Shown: positions 1 to 8,348, numbered from the stretch's first letter. The stretch is DNA of 64,000 bases from Chryseobacterium sp. G0162 (GCF_003815715.1 NZ_CP033922.1:558001-622000), one strand, 5' to 3'. The notes: generated by a model not told the origin, from the sequence alone. Made by a program: numbers and translations.

Positions 1-702
1 TTCTTTAGTCAGACCATATCTTTTATGATAGTCAGAGGCTGTGAAACTCATGGCCGCATCATGTCTCTCATGTTGGATTCTTAATAACATCAGAACATCT
101 ACTTCAGCGATCAGTTCATCTACTGAAAGATAAGTTCCGTTGATTATTGCTCCTTCATCAAACCACTGCTCAGGTCCTGAAAAATAAACTTTAGCTCCTA
201 ATCTTCTTAACGCTTCAGCATTTGAGTTGGCAACACGGCTGTGTTTTACATCTCCTACAATTCCTACTTTTAGTCCTTCAAACTTTCCGAATTCCTGATA
301 GATGGTCATCAGATCCAGCATACATTGTGAAGGATGGTTTCCTGTTCCATCTCCTCCATTGATTACAGGGATCTTAATATTTTTCAGTTCTTCAAAGTAT
401 CTGTCTTTCTTATCTCGGATCACTACAAGATTTACTCCAAGGCTTTCAATGGTCTTTACTGTATCATAAAGACTCTCACCTTTATTTACAGAACTGTGTG
501 AAGCATCAAAAGGAACAACCTGTAATCCTAATTTTCTTTCTGCAATATCAAAGCTTGTCTTTGTTCTTGTGCTGTCTTCGAAGAAAAGATTGGAACAAAA
601 AACTTCGCCTTCAATTTTAGCAGTTTTTCCATTTCTGAAAGCTAGTGCTTCTGTCAGTATACTGTTGATTTTCTCGGTACTTAGTTCTGTAATCGTAAAC
701 AT
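1..702 (-). CDS. pyrB: Aspartate carbamoyltransferase, catalytic chain (3' part cut by window edge)
   Basis: Condenses carbamoyl phosphate with aspartate, the first committed step of pyrimidine synthesis, in the cytoplasm. The 234 codons present start at ATG 702 and run off the left edge in frame. The carbamoyl-phosphate loop STRTKTS is at residues 44-50, followed by an NHPSQ motif typical of the transcarbamylase core. Usual family length is about 305 residues, so roughly the last quarter is missing. An intrinsic terminator and a short upstream ORF lie within 120 nt of the start codon, which suggests regulation by transcription attenuation. An ornithine-type transcarbamylase is unlikely given the aspartate-type motifs and the promoter-proximal pyr-like leader. 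Confidence 0.93.
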   Translation of the reverse strand, partial: MFTITELSTEKINSILTEALAFRNGKTAKIEGEVFCSNLFFEDSTRTKTSFDIAERKLGLQVVPFDASHSSVNKGESLYDTVKTIESLGVNLVVIRDKKDRYFEELKNIKIPVINGGDGTGNHPSQCMLDLMTIYQEFGKFEGLKVGIVGDVKHSRVANSNAEALRRLGAKVYFSGPEQWFDEGAIINGTYLSVDELIAEVDVLMLLRIQHERHDAAMSFTASDYHKRYGLTKE

Positions 703-721
703 AATCTTAATTTTTAAGCAT

Positions 722-749
722 AAAAAAAGCGAAGACAACAATCTTCGCT
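722..749 (-). terminator. Intrinsic terminator in the pyrB leader (attenuator)
   Basis: On the minus strand an 8-bp perfect stem (AGCGAAGA / TCTTCGCT, plus-strand arms 742-749 and 728-735) encloses a 6-nt loop and is followed by a run of six T. It lies about 20 nt before the pyrB start and about 70 nt after the predicted transcription start. In this position it can only cut short pyrB transcription, so it acts as an attenuator, not as the end of an upstream gene. A small CTTAA/TTAAG hairpin (706-718) follows it, just before the pyrB ATG. Confidence 0.8.
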
Positions 750-819
750 AATAACAATAAATATCGTAAAGGGCGCTTTCGCCCGGTAAATCTAATGATA
801 TAAATGCTTTTTTATTCAT
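748..819 (-). CDS. Candidate 23-residue leader peptide of pyrB (pyrL-like)
   Basis: An ATG at 819 opens 23 codons ending in TAG at 750-748. The start MNKKAFISLDLPGESALY is followed by DIYCY. The ATG lies 6 nt after the end of a TAnnTTTG box, so the transcript would be nearly leaderless. The stop codon overlaps the first two bases of the terminator stem at 749, so a ribosome reaching the stop would cover the stem. The last codons lie in a U-rich stretch. This matches the E. coli pyrBI leader in layout, not in sequence. Translation is inferred. A chance ORF is possible but the positional fit is close. Confidence 0.62.
   Translation of the reverse strand: MNKKAFISLDLPGESALYDIYCY
771..784 (-). 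promoter_or_regulatory. Candidate RNA polymerase pause hairpin in the pyrB leader
   Basis: A GC-rich 5-bp stem GGGCG/CGCCC with an AAAG loop sits inside the leader-peptide reading frame, in otherwise AT-rich DNA. It is followed by about 26 nt of which half are T, up to the terminator stem. In the E. coli pyrBI leader a pause hairpin followed by a U-rich tract makes elongation sensitive to UTP. The same role is inferred here. Confidence 0.55.
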
Positions 820-825
820 TAGGTG

Positions 826-858
826 CAAAGATACAACAATTTTATGAACCTACAAAAA
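826..858 (-). promoter_or_regulatory. Promoter of the pyrB leader (Bacteroidota type)
   Basis: On the minus strand TTTTTG (858-853), 19 nt, then TATCTTTG (833-826). This is an exact match to the Bacteroidota -7 consensus TAnnTTTG with a good -33 box and spacing. The expected start of transcription is about 819-822, at or just before the leader-peptide ATG. Confidence 0.78.
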
Positions 859-941
859 TTAAGTTTAAAATAAATTAAAAACTTCAGTACTTCTTATTCT
901 CATTTAAAATTAATATTTTTGTTACAACACAACATTATTCT

Positions 942-1403
942 ATGGATTTAAAAGACAAAATGATTCTCAGCATTATACAGGAAGACTCTACTTTATCGGT
1001 GAAAGAAATTTCAGAAAAGATAGGTCTTACCTTTACTCCGACGTATGAAAGAATCAAACAATTGGAGAAGCAGGGGATCATTCAAAAGTATGTAGGGCTT
1101 TTAAACCGTGAAAAGCTGGGCTTGAATATTGTAGTCTACTGTAATGTACGTCTTAAAGAGCAATCCAAGAAGGTATTGGAAACCTTTGAGAAGCATATCG
1201 GAAAATATGATGAAGTACAGGAAATCATCAGTCTTTCCGGAGAGTATGACTATATGCTGAAAATTATTGCCAAAGACATCAACTCTTATAATGAGTTTGC
1301 AGTCAATGTGATTTCAAACGTTCCTAATATCGGACAGTACCACAGCTCCATCGTACTTCATGAGGTGAAAAAATCTACTAAATTCAAAATTGAACTTGAA
1401 TAA
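942..1403 (+). CDS. Lrp/AsnC family transcriptional regulator
   Basis: A 153-residue protein of normal Lrp/AsnC length. Residues 1-60 form the winged helix-turn-helix (LKDKMILSIIQEDSTLSVKE, then EKIGLTFTPTYERIKQLEKQ). Residues 65-150 form the RAM/AsnC effector domain, with the family's SGEYDYMLKI segment. It is divergent from pyrB and sits beside the arginine cluster, so amino-acid-responsive control of a neighbouring pathway is possible, though not shown. The start is set by ATG 942. A TATTTTTG at 914-921 could be its -7 box, but no good -33 box is visible. The ligand cannot be told from sequence. Confidence 0.9.
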   Translation: MDLKDKMILSIIQEDSTLSVKEISEKIGLTFTPTYERIKQLEKQGIIQKYVGLLNREKLGLNIVVYCNVRLKEQSKKVLETFEKHIGKYDEVQEIISLSGEYDYMLKIIAKDINSYNEFAVNVISNVPNIGQYHSSIVLHEVKKSTKFKIELE

Positions 1404-1609
1404 TTCTTTTACTATTAAGCCTTAAGAAGCTTTATGTGATTTCATCACAATCATCAATTTCAAAGATCAAAATAAAATCCAACCATTAAGACAGCTTAAG
1501 CAATTAAGATTTAAGGATTTCACAACGATAAAACATAAGGCGATTCTAAAGTAATTTTTAGATTTTTTATGTCAACTCAAGCCTTTATATATCTTAATGG
1601 TTCAGATTT

Positions 1610-2914
1610 TTAACCTAATAATTTATTCTTCAGTTTATTAAACTGGTATTCTATTTTATCCAGGCATAGATTTCCTATACTTCCCTGGTGAGTATGATCT
1701 AAACTTCCCGGTTCGAATTCAAACTCATTGTTTTCAATCTCCTGTCCCACTTTTACATAAGCATCACGGAAAGAACTTCCGCTTTTCACTTCTTCATTAA
1801 TCTTCTCTACACTGAACAGGTATTTATATTTTTCGTCCTCGAGAATTCCGTCTTTTACCTGAATATTGGGCAAGGTATAGCTTAAGATCTCAAGACATTC
1901 CTTTAATGAATCAATAGCCGGGAATAAAATTTCCTTAGTCAACTGTACATCTCTGTGGTATCCTGATGGCAGATTGTTTGTCAACAGGATCAATTCATTA
2001 GGCAACGCCTGAATTCTGTTGCATCGTGCACGAACCAATTCGAAAATATCCGGATTCTTTTTATGTGGCATAATGCTGCTTCCTGTTGTAAATTCTTTTG
2101 GAAAGCTGATAAAATCAAAGTTCTGATTCAGATACAGGCATACATCATATGCAAATTTCCCTAAAGTTCCTGCTAAAGTTGCCATTGCCATTGCCAGCAT
2201 CTTCTCAGATTTTCCACGAGTCATCTGTGCATAGACTGAATTATAGTTCATGGACTGAAACCCCAGATTATAAGTAGTACTTTCACGGTTGATCGGGAAA
2301 GATGAACCATAACCTGCTGCTGAACCCAGCGGATTTTTATTAATGATATTTTTTGTTGAGAACAACATTTCAACATCATCCAAAAGGGCTTCTGCATATG
2401 CTCCAAACCACAATCCGAAGGATGAAGGCATCGCAATCTGCAAATGCGTATACCCGGGAAGCAGCACATTTTTATGCTGATTTGCCAATTGAATCAAAAC
2501 CTGGAAAAATTCATCGGTCAATGCGGTAATTTCACGGATTTCATCTAGTAAATATAATTTTATATCTAATAAAACCTGATCATTTCTTGATCTTGCCGTG
2601 TGAATTTTCTTTCCCGTATCTCCTAATTTTGTAATCAGGATTGCTTCTACCTGAGAATGGATATCCTCAGCTTCTTTATCAATTTCAAAATTGCCATTTT
2701 CAATTTGCTGTAAAATATCATTTAATACTACCAGCATCTGCTCGGATTCTTCATGAGAAATAATTCCGGTTTCTGCAAGCATTATACAATGTGCCATAGA
2801 ACCTTTAACATCATATTTGGCTAAACGTTCATCAAAGTCAAGGTCTTTTCCTACGGTAAAGTTATTGACTAATATATTGGTGGCCAGGTCATCCTTTTGC
2901 CATATTTTTTTCAT
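1610..2914 (-). CDS. argH: Argininosuccinate lyase
   Basis: Splits argininosuccinate into arginine and fumarate, the last step of arginine synthesis. The superfamily signature GSSIMPHKKNP is at residues 278-288. TARSRNDQ (about 107-113) and the catalytic-type THLQ segment (156-159) are also present. Start ATG 2914 (MKKIWQKDD) gives 434 residues. An upstream in-frame start at 2947 would add 11 residues without family character. It is last in the minus-strand arg cluster and separated from argE by about 315 nt, so it may have its own promoter or depend on read-through. Confidence 0.95.
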   Translation of the reverse strand: MKKIWQKDDLATNILVNNFTVGKDLDFDERLAKYDVKGSMAHCIMLAETGIISHEESEQMLVVLNDILQQIENGNFEIDKEAEDIHSQVEAILITKLGDTGKKIHTARSRNDQVLLDIKLYLLDEIREITALTDEFFQVLIQLANQHKNVLLPGYTHLQIAMPSSFGLWFGAYAEALLDDVEMLFSTKNIINKNPLGSAAGYGSSFPINRESTTYNLGFQSMNYNSVYAQMTRGKSEKMLAMAMATLAGTLGKFAYDVCLYLNQNFDFISFPKEFTTGSSIMPHKKNPDIFELVRARCNRIQALPNELILLTNNLPSGYHRDVQLTKEILFPAIDSLKECLEILSYTLPNIQVKDGILEDEKYKYLFSVEKINEEVKSGSSFRDAYVKVGQEIENNEFEFEPGSLDHTHQGSIGNLCLDKIEYQFNKLKNKLLG

Positions 2915-3229
2915 AAGTATGATTGATTTTTCTAAGACTGCTATCATATATTGATTGCGTAACAGCCCGATTTAAAATATTTGATTGATTTTGACAAGCC
3001 CAGCAAGACTATCCTTATTATTATTAACTATAAAAAAACATTTCCTTAATATATAAAGTCACTTCTTAATGGTATCGTTTGCATAAATCCTTATTAAAAT
3101 GTAAACTTTATTGCCTGCTGAGCATTAGTCAAAATATATGTTAAGCTGGAAGCCTGAAGCTAGAGGCTGGAAGTTAATAACCAACGATAACAACTTCCAT
3201 TCTTCCATCTTCCTATTCCCATCTCTTCT
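2915..3229. other. Intergenic gap between argE and argH with hairpin-forming sequence
   Basis: No gene was found. The segment is AT-rich. At 3145-3198 there are imperfect GGAAG/CTTCC repeats, including an inverted pair GGAAGTT (3169-3175) and AACTTCC (3192-3198) that can form a hairpin just after the argE stop on the transcribed strand. This may end or process the upstream message. No Bacteroidota-type promoter for argH was recognised. Confidence 0.45.
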
Positions 3230-4312
3230 TTATAACACTTTTTCCAAAATCTGGATGTAAATATCAATACCTTCTTCGATTTCATTGATATAGATAAATT
3301 CATCCGCTGTATGCGAGCGCCTACTGTCTCCAGGTCCTAATTTCACAGATGTACACGGGATAATCGCCTGATCTGAAGACGTTGGTGAACCATAGGTTGT
3401 CCTTCCTATTTCCAGTCCGGCTTTAACAAACGGGTGATCCATCTCTATTTTTGAAGAATTCAACCTGAAAGACCTTGCCGTAAGTGCTGATTTCATCTGG
3501 GACTGGATCATTTCAAAGGCTTCCTTATTGGAATATTCATCCGTTACCCTTACATCCAGTGTGAAATGACAGGACTCCGGTACTACATTATGCTGTACTC
3601 CGGCATGAATTCCGGACAGGGTTACTTTTACTTCGCCCAGATAGTCTGAAACCTTCGGAAATTTAAAGTTTAATATTCCCTGAAGATCCGCCATACATTT
3701 GATAATGGAATTATCATCATTAGGATGAGCAGCATGAGAAGGAGTTCCTTTCATTTCTCCGTCAATCACCAACAGTCCCTTTTCAGCTATTGCCAGATTC
3801 ATCTGCGTGGGTTCTCCTACAATGGCAAGCTCTATATTTGGCAACTGTGGAAACAGAGCCTCGATTCCGTCAAAACCTGAAATCTCCTCCTCTGCTGTCA
3901 ACGCAATCACTAAATTATATTCTAAATCTTCTTTCTCATAAAAATGTAAAAAAACCTGCGCCATAGAAACCAGAGAAGCTCCGGCATCATTACTGCCCAA
4001 CCCGAAAAGTTTACCGTCTTTTTCAACCGGTACAAATGGATCAAGTGTGTAAGCTTTATTAGGTTTTACCGTATCATGATGTGTATTCAATAAAACTGAA
4101 GGCTTAAATACATCAAAGTTTTTATTGACCGCCCAAATATTATTTTTAAAACGCTTCGTCGGAATTTGATGCTTTTTAAAAAAGTTTTCAATCTCTACCG
4201 ACGTATTGAATTCATCTTTACTGAACGAAGGAATTTCAATCAGCTTTTTAAGCAGCTCAACAGCATTATTCAATAATTCTTCTTTATTATAAACAGATTT
4301 CAGTTCCTGCAT
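3230..4312 (-). CDS. argE: M20 family deacylase of the arginine pathway (ArgE-like, N-acyl-citrulline deacylase)
   Basis: A 360-residue metallopeptidase-fold amidohydrolase. Metal-binding and catalytic elements are visible: NTHHD (76-80), the Asp of SNDAG (109), the EEE of the AEEE segment (141-143), and a late His in SHTADEF. In Bacteroidota the transcarbamylase acts on acylated ornithine, so this enzyme is expected to remove the acyl group from N-acyl-citrulline before argG acts. That substrate is inferred from the neighbours. The start ATG 4312 lies inside argB, giving a 26-nt overlap and suggesting translational coupling. A DapE or other M20 role is less likely in this operon. Confidence 0.85.
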   Translation of the reverse strand: MQELKSVYNKEELLNNAVELLKKLIEIPSFSKDEFNTSVEIENFFKKHQIPTKRFKNNIWAVNKNFDVFKPSVLLNTHHDTVKPNKAYTLDPFVPVEKDGKLFGLGSNDAGASLVSMAQVFLHFYEKEDLEYNLVIALTAEEEISGFDGIEALFPQLPNIELAIVGEPTQMNLAIAEKGLLVIDGEMKGTPSHAAHPNDDNSIIKCMADLQGILNFKFPKVSDYLGEVKVTLSGIHAGVQHNVVPESCHFTLDVRVTDEYSNKEAFEMIQSQMKSALTARSFRLNSSKIEMDHPFVKAGLEIGRTTYGSPTSSDQAIIPCTSVKLGPGDSRRSHTADEFIYINEIEEGIDIYIQILEKVL

Positions 4313-5081
4313 GATGATTCTCTATATGGTTTTTTAATTCTGTTTCTTTAATCAGAAACACCTTATTTACATTATTCTTTATAGCTCCAAGAGCATTCTC
4401 TAATTTGGGTAAAATCCCTTTGTGAAGCTTTCCTTCTTCCTTCAATGCTGTAAAATCATCTTCGGAAATACTTTTGATAAGAGATTCGGGATCATCTACA
4501 TTTTCCAGGACTCCATTTTTATCAAAACAATACAGGAGTTCTACTTCATATTTCTCAGACAGAGCCTGCGCAATTACAGAGGCAATAGTATCTGCATTGG
4601 TATTAAAAAGGTTTCCTTTTCTATCATGCGTGATAGCAGAAAATACAGGAATAAGATCCAGTTTAATCAATTTTGAAACAAGCTTTTTATTCACACTTTT
4701 CTTATTGACATCTCCTACAAATCCAAAATCTATTTCCGAATGCTCTCTTTTTTTTGCTTTAATCAGATTTCCATCTGCCCCGGAAAACCCAATAGCATTG
4801 CATTTTTTCTGCTGTAGTTTTTCAACAATATTTTTATTGATTCCACCAGCATACACCATCGTTACAATATCCAATGTATCTTTATCCGTAATCCTCCTTC
4901 CGTTAATCATCTTCTGCTCTATGCCTAGCTTATCAGCCAATGTTGTGGCTAACTTACCTCCGCCATGCACAAGGATCTTCTTTTCTTTAATTTCGGAAAA
5001 CTGATCTAAAAACTGATCCAGTAATCGTTCATCATCAATGAGCGCTCCGCCTATTTTTATGATGTATATTTTCTGTTTCAT
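4287..5081 (-). CDS. argB: N-acylglutamate kinase (acetyl/succinyl-glutamate kinase)
   Basis: Amino-acid kinase family, 264 residues, near the usual length. Phosphorylates the gamma-carboxyl of N-acylglutamate in the second step of arginine synthesis. Visible features are Lys9 in IKIGG, the HGGGK nucleotide/substrate loop at 39-43, GRRITD at 61-66, and an AD-type segment NTNADTIASVIA. It overlaps argE by 26 nt and follows argF' after 76 nt that hold a double-hairpin element. The acyl group is likely succinyl if the transcarbamylase reading is right, because all enzymes between argA and argE share the same blocking group. Confidence 0.92.
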   Translation of the reverse strand: MKQKIYIIKIGGALIDDERLLDQFLDQFSEIKEKKILVHGGGKLATTLADKLGIEQKMINGRRITDKDTLDIVTMVYAGGINKNIVEKLQQKKCNAIGFSGADGNLIKAKKREHSEIDFGFVGDVNKKSVNKKLVSKLIKLDLIPVFSAITHDRKGNLFNTNADTIASVIAQALSEKYEVELLYCFDKNGVLENVDDPESLIKSISEDDFTALKEEGKLHKGILPKLENALGAIKNNVNKVFLIKETELKNHIENHHAGTEICL

Positions 5082-5102
5082 TTTTATTTTACATTTAGAA
5101 TT

Positions 5103-5148
5103 GATAGGAATCTATTCCTATCTTGGGTTAAATCGTCCCTTTGGGACT
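5103..5148 (-). repeat. Double-hairpin element, copy 1 (argF'-argB junction)
   Basis: Two stems joined by a conserved linker. GATAGGAA/TTCCTATC (5103-5110 and 5115-5122) and GTCCC/GGGAC (5135-5139 and 5143-5147) flank TTGGGTTAAATC. A second copy at 8349-8393 has the same layout and linker, but different stem bases that still pair. It sits just after the argF' stop and ends about 20 nt before the argB ATG. A role as a mobile REP-like unit or an mRNA processing or stability element is inferred. Confidence 0.7.
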
Positions 5149-5157
5149 CATTGGATG

Positions 5158-6111
5158 TTATTTTATATTGTCTAGAATTTCGCTGAAGACTGCCTGTGCT
5201 GAGAAAATACGGTTCTTTGCCTGTTGGTAGATGATTGAATTTTCTCCGTCCATTACTTCATCGCTTAATTCTACATTACGGCGAACCGGAAGGCAGTGCA
5301 TTACTTTTGCCTGGTTGGTATTCGCCAGTTTTTCGTTAGTCAGCATCCAATCTTCCTTTACTTCAGGCATTGCTGCATAATCATCAAACGAAGACCAGTT
5401 TTTCACATAGATAAAATCTGCATCTTTCAAGGCTTCCTCCTGATTATGAATCACTTTTGTATCTTTTATAAAAGCCGGATCCAAATCATACCCTTCAGGA
5501 TTAGTGATTACTAATTCAACATCCATTTCCTGCATCCATTCTGCAAAGGAATTTCCTACAGCATGAGCAATCGGTTTGATATGCGGTGCCCAGGTTAATA
5601 CCACTTTCGGTTTACGGTCTTCTTTCCAGTTTTCTGTAATCGTAATACAGTCTGCCAGACTTTGCAAAGGATGACGCGTTGCTGATTCTAAAGAGATAAC
5701 AGGAACTTTTGCATGTTGTTCAAACTGACTCAGAATGCTTTCATTTACATCATCTTCCTTACTTTTCATTCCAGCAAAACAACGAACAGCGATGATATCA
5801 CAATATTGATTTAAAACTTCAATAGCGTCTTTGATATGCTCCACTGTATCTCCGTTCATCACCGCACCATCTGCAAACTCAAGATTCCATGCTTCCTGCG
5901 CTGCGTTTAAAGTCAATACATTTAGACCAAGGTTTTGTGCTGCAATCTGACTGCTTAAACGGGTTCTTAAGCTTGAGTTTAAGAATACAAGTCCTATAGT
6001 TTTCCCCTTTCCTTTTTCTGTTTCTGAAAGTGGGTTCGCTTTAATTTCTAAAGCTTTTTTTATGATTTCCTGTAAGTTTTCTACATCACTTACAGCAGTG
6101 AATTTTTTCAT
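5158..6111 (-). CDS. argF': N-succinylornithine carbamoyltransferase (ArgF')
   Basis: Carbamoylates acylated ornithine to acylated citrulline. The 317-residue protein has the carbamoyl-phosphate motif SSLRTR (46-51), the ATRHPLQS segment and the late HCLPVRR motif. It closely resembles the Bacteroides fragilis SOTCase, as remembered, in TWAPH, NSFAEWM and the C-terminal region. The position that sets succinyl versus acetyl specificity is Pro90 in B. fragilis SOTCase and Glu92 in Xanthomonas AOTCase. Here it is Val90, in GDTVEH. Val at that site has been reported to favour the succinyl substrate. It sits between argD and argB in the operon. A plain ornithine enzyme is unlikely. Confidence 0.9.
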   Translation of the reverse strand: MKKFTAVSDVENLQEIIKKALEIKANPLSETEKGKGKTIGLVFLNSSLRTRLSSQIAAQNLGLNVLTLNAAQEAWNLEFADGAVMNGDTVEHIKDAIEVLNQYCDIIAVRCFAGMKSKEDDVNESILSQFEQHAKVPVISLESATRHPLQSLADCITITENWKEDRKPKVVLTWAPHIKPIAHAVGNSFAEWMQEMDVELVITNPEGYDLDPAFIKDTKVIHNQEEALKDADFIYVKNWSSFDDYAAMPEVKEDWMLTNEKLANTNQAKVMHCLPVRRNVELSDEVMDGENSIIYQQAKNRIFSAQAVFSEILDNIK

Positions 6112-6154
6112 TTTGAATTGATTTTAAAGATTTTCCTTTACCTTCTTAGTCTTT

Positions 6155-7300
6155 TTAATCTTCAATATTTTCTAATACTGTTTTCAAAGCATTGATAAAA
6201 AGATCCGTTTCCTCTTTTTTGATATTAAGTGCCGGAAGAATCCTTAAAACACTTTTATCGTTTGAGTTTCCTGTGAAAATGTGATGATCAAAAAGTAAGC
6301 TTTTCCTTACCTCTGAACAGTCCCTGTCGAGTTCTATTCCAATCATCAATCCTTTCCTTCGGATGGATTTAATATGGGGCAAATCTTTAATTTCATTTTC
6401 AATATACTCACCCATTTGCTGAGTATTTTCGATAAGATTTTCATCTTTCATTACATCCAGAACAGCAATAGAAGCTACACAAGCTAAATGATTTCCACCA
6501 AATGTTGTCCCCAACAGACCATTACTAGCCTGAAATTTAGGACTGATTAAAACCCCGCCAACCGGAAATCCATTTCCCATTCCTTTAGCTGTGGTAATAA
6601 TATCTGCTTGAATCCCGAATTCCTGATGAGCAAAGAAGTATCCGCTTCTTCCATATCCTGATTGTACTTCATCTAAAATCAAAACCGTATCATATTGATC
6701 ACATAATTCTTTAATTTTAGATAAAAATTCTGTTGTTGGAATCATAATTCCTCCTACACCCTGAATTCCTTCAATAATTACGGAAGAAATTTCATTTCCG
6801 TGTATTGCAAAGGTTTCTTCAAGCTGCTCAATGTCATTCCAATCAGATTTAATGAATCGTTCTGAAAAATTCACCGGAGCAACAATCTTTGGGTTATCCG
6901 TTACAGAAACAGCTGCGGAAGTTCTCCCGTGAAATGACCCTGAGAAATAAAGCACTTTACTTTTTCCATTGTGAAAAGAAGCCAATTTCAATGCATTCTC
7001 ATTAGCTTCTGCTCCTGAATTACACAGGAAAAGATTGTAGTCTTCATATCCTGAAAGCTTCCCAAGTTTTTCAGCCAGCTCTGCCTGTAATTCATTCTGA
7101 ACTGAGTTAGAATAGAAAGAAATTTTCTCTAGCTGTTCTTTTAATTTATTTTGATAATGCGGATGATTGTGCCCGATAGAAATAACAGCATGTCCTCCGT
7201 AAAAATCAAGATATTTTTCACCTTTATCATCCCAAAGGAAAGATCCCTGAGCTTTAACCGGATTTATGTTGAATAATGGATATACGTTGAATAAATTCAT
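6155..7300 (-). CDS. argD: Acylornithine aminotransferase
   Basis: PLP-dependent class-III aminotransferase, 381 residues. Converts N-acylglutamate semialdehyde to N-acylornithine with glutamate as amino donor. Visible are NSGAEAN (94-100) for phosphate binding, SFHGRT (122-127), ILDEVQSG (208-215) with the cofactor-contacting Asp, and the Schiff-base Lys239 in TTAKGMGNG. It lies 73 nt after argC and 43 nt before argF'. The enzyme family accepts acetyl or succinyl blocked substrates, so sequence alone does not settle the acyl group. Confidence 0.93.
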   Translation of the reverse strand: MNLFNVYPLFNINPVKAQGSFLWDDKGEKYLDFYGGHAVISIGHNHPHYQNKLKEQLEKISFYSNSVQNELQAELAEKLGKLSGYEDYNLFLCNSGAEANENALKLASFHNGKSKVLYFSGSFHGRTSAAVSVTDNPKIVAPVNFSERFIKSDWNDIEQLEETFAIHGNEISSVIIEGIQGVGGIMIPTTEFLSKIKELCDQYDTVLILDEVQSGYGRSGYFFAHQEFGIQADIITTAKGMGNGFPVGGVLISPKFQASNGLLGTTFGGNHLACVASIAVLDVMKDENLIENTQQMGEYIENEIKDLPHIKSIRRKGLMIGIELDRDCSEVRKSLLFDHHIFTGNSNDKSVLRILPALNIKKEETDLFINALKTVLENIED

Positions 7301-7330
7301 GTCTTTTATAAATGATAATTGATTAATGAT

Positions 7331-7356
7331 ATGGGATTCGAGTTTCGAGTCCCCAT
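7331..7356 (-). other. Hairpin at the argC-argD junction
   Basis: ATGGGA (7331-7336) pairs with TCCCCAT (7350-7356, one bulge) around an inner tract with two TTCGAG-type repeats. It has no T-run. It differs in sequence from the double-hairpin elements at the two other junctions but sits in a comparable place between operon genes. It may affect mRNA stability. The stem is short, so confidence is low. Confidence 0.4.
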
Positions 7357-7373
7357 AAATATCAGTTGGTGCA

Positions 7374-8339
7374 TTAAAATGCTATCGGTTTCAGATTCAA
7401 GCCTGTATTTTCTTCCCAGCCCATCGCAATATTCATATTTTGTACAGCTTGTCCTGAAGCTCCTTTCAACAAATTGTCAATCGCTGAGTGAATAACGGCA
7501 ACATTTCCACTCTTTTCAATTTGGATCACACAGCGATTGGTATTGACAACCTGCTTTAAATCAATTGCCTTTTCACTTACCGTAACAAACGGTGCTTCTG
7601 CATAAAAATCCTGATACAATTGATAGATGTCAGAAAGTCCCAAATCTGTTTTCATTGTAGAACTTGTAAAAATCCCTCTTGCAAAATCCCCTCTCCATGG
7701 TACAAAATTCAGGCTGACATTTTTATGATTAAACAAAACTATTTGTTGTAAAATTTCATCTACATGTTGATGAGTCAACGTTTTATAAGCTGATACATTA
7801 TCATTTCTCCAGGTAAAATGTGTGGTTGCCTGTAAAGACTGTCCCGCTCCTGTAGATCCTGTAATCCCTGTTGTGAAAACTTCATCCAAAACTTCCTTTT
7901 CAGCTAATGGTAATAATGCCAATTGAATTGCTGTAGCAAAACATCCTGGATTGGCAATACTTTTTGAACCCGACAGTTGTTTTTTATTGATTTCCGGTAA
8001 TCCGTAGATAAAATTTCTGTTTTCAAAATTTCCATCCAAACGGAAGTCATTTCCTAAATCAATAACCAGGGCTTCTTCTTTAACCGGATTTTGAGTTAAC
8101 CAATTCTGACTTTCTTTATGAGGAAGACATAAAAAAAGAATATCCACCTCCTCAGGCTTATCCGTCAGAACCTGTTCACAAACGGTCGTTAAATCCGGGT
8201 ACAGATCAGAAATTCTTGTTCCCGAATTCGAACGACTATATAAAAAACTCAATGTCACATGGGGATGGAAAGCCAGCAAACGTATTAGCTCGCTTCCTGT
8301 ATAACCATTGGCACCAACTATTCCTACTGTTTTTTTCAT
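7374..8339 (-). CDS. argC: N-acyl-gamma-glutamyl-phosphate reductase
   Basis: NADPH-dependent reduction of N-acylglutamyl phosphate to the semialdehyde. The 321-residue protein has the N-terminal dinucleotide motif GIVGANGYTGSEL (6-18) and the catalytic Cys133 in ANPGCFATA. The length and the APFV and VIHSAIDNLLKGASGQA segments fit the ArgC family. It follows argG after a 54-nt spacer that is almost wholly the second double-hairpin element, and precedes argD by 73 nt. The ATG at 8339 directly precedes MKKTVGIVGA, so the start is secure. Confidence 0.95.
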   Translation of the reverse strand: MKKTVGIVGANGYTGSELIRLLAFHPHVTLSFLYSRSNSGTRISDLYPDLTTVCEQVLTDKPEEVDILFLCLPHKESQNWLTQNPVKEEALVIDLGNDFRLDGNFENRNFIYGLPEINKKQLSGSKSIANPGCFATAIQLALLPLAEKEVLDEVFTTGITGSTGAGQSLQATTHFTWRNDNVSAYKTLTHQHVDEILQQIVLFNHKNVSLNFVPWRGDFARGIFTSSTMKTDLGLSDIYQLYQDFYAEAPFVTVSEKAIDLKQVVNTNRCVIQIEKSGNVAVIHSAIDNLLKGASGQAVQNMNIAMGWEENTGLNLKPIAF

Positions 8340-8348
8340 GTTTTAATC

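Noticed and set aside
569..751. Plus-strand 60-codon ORF
   Set aside because: It runs antisense through pyrB and its leader, and has a hydrophobic translation without a plausible start signal.
703..825. PyrR-binding leader before pyrB
   Set aside because: The known PyrR-binding loop sequence was not recognised in the leader. The short ORF and terminator explain it better.
1545..1562. Terminator after the Lrp-family gene
   Set aside because: The stem TCTAAA/TTTAGA is only six weak base pairs. It may end transcription but is not well supported.
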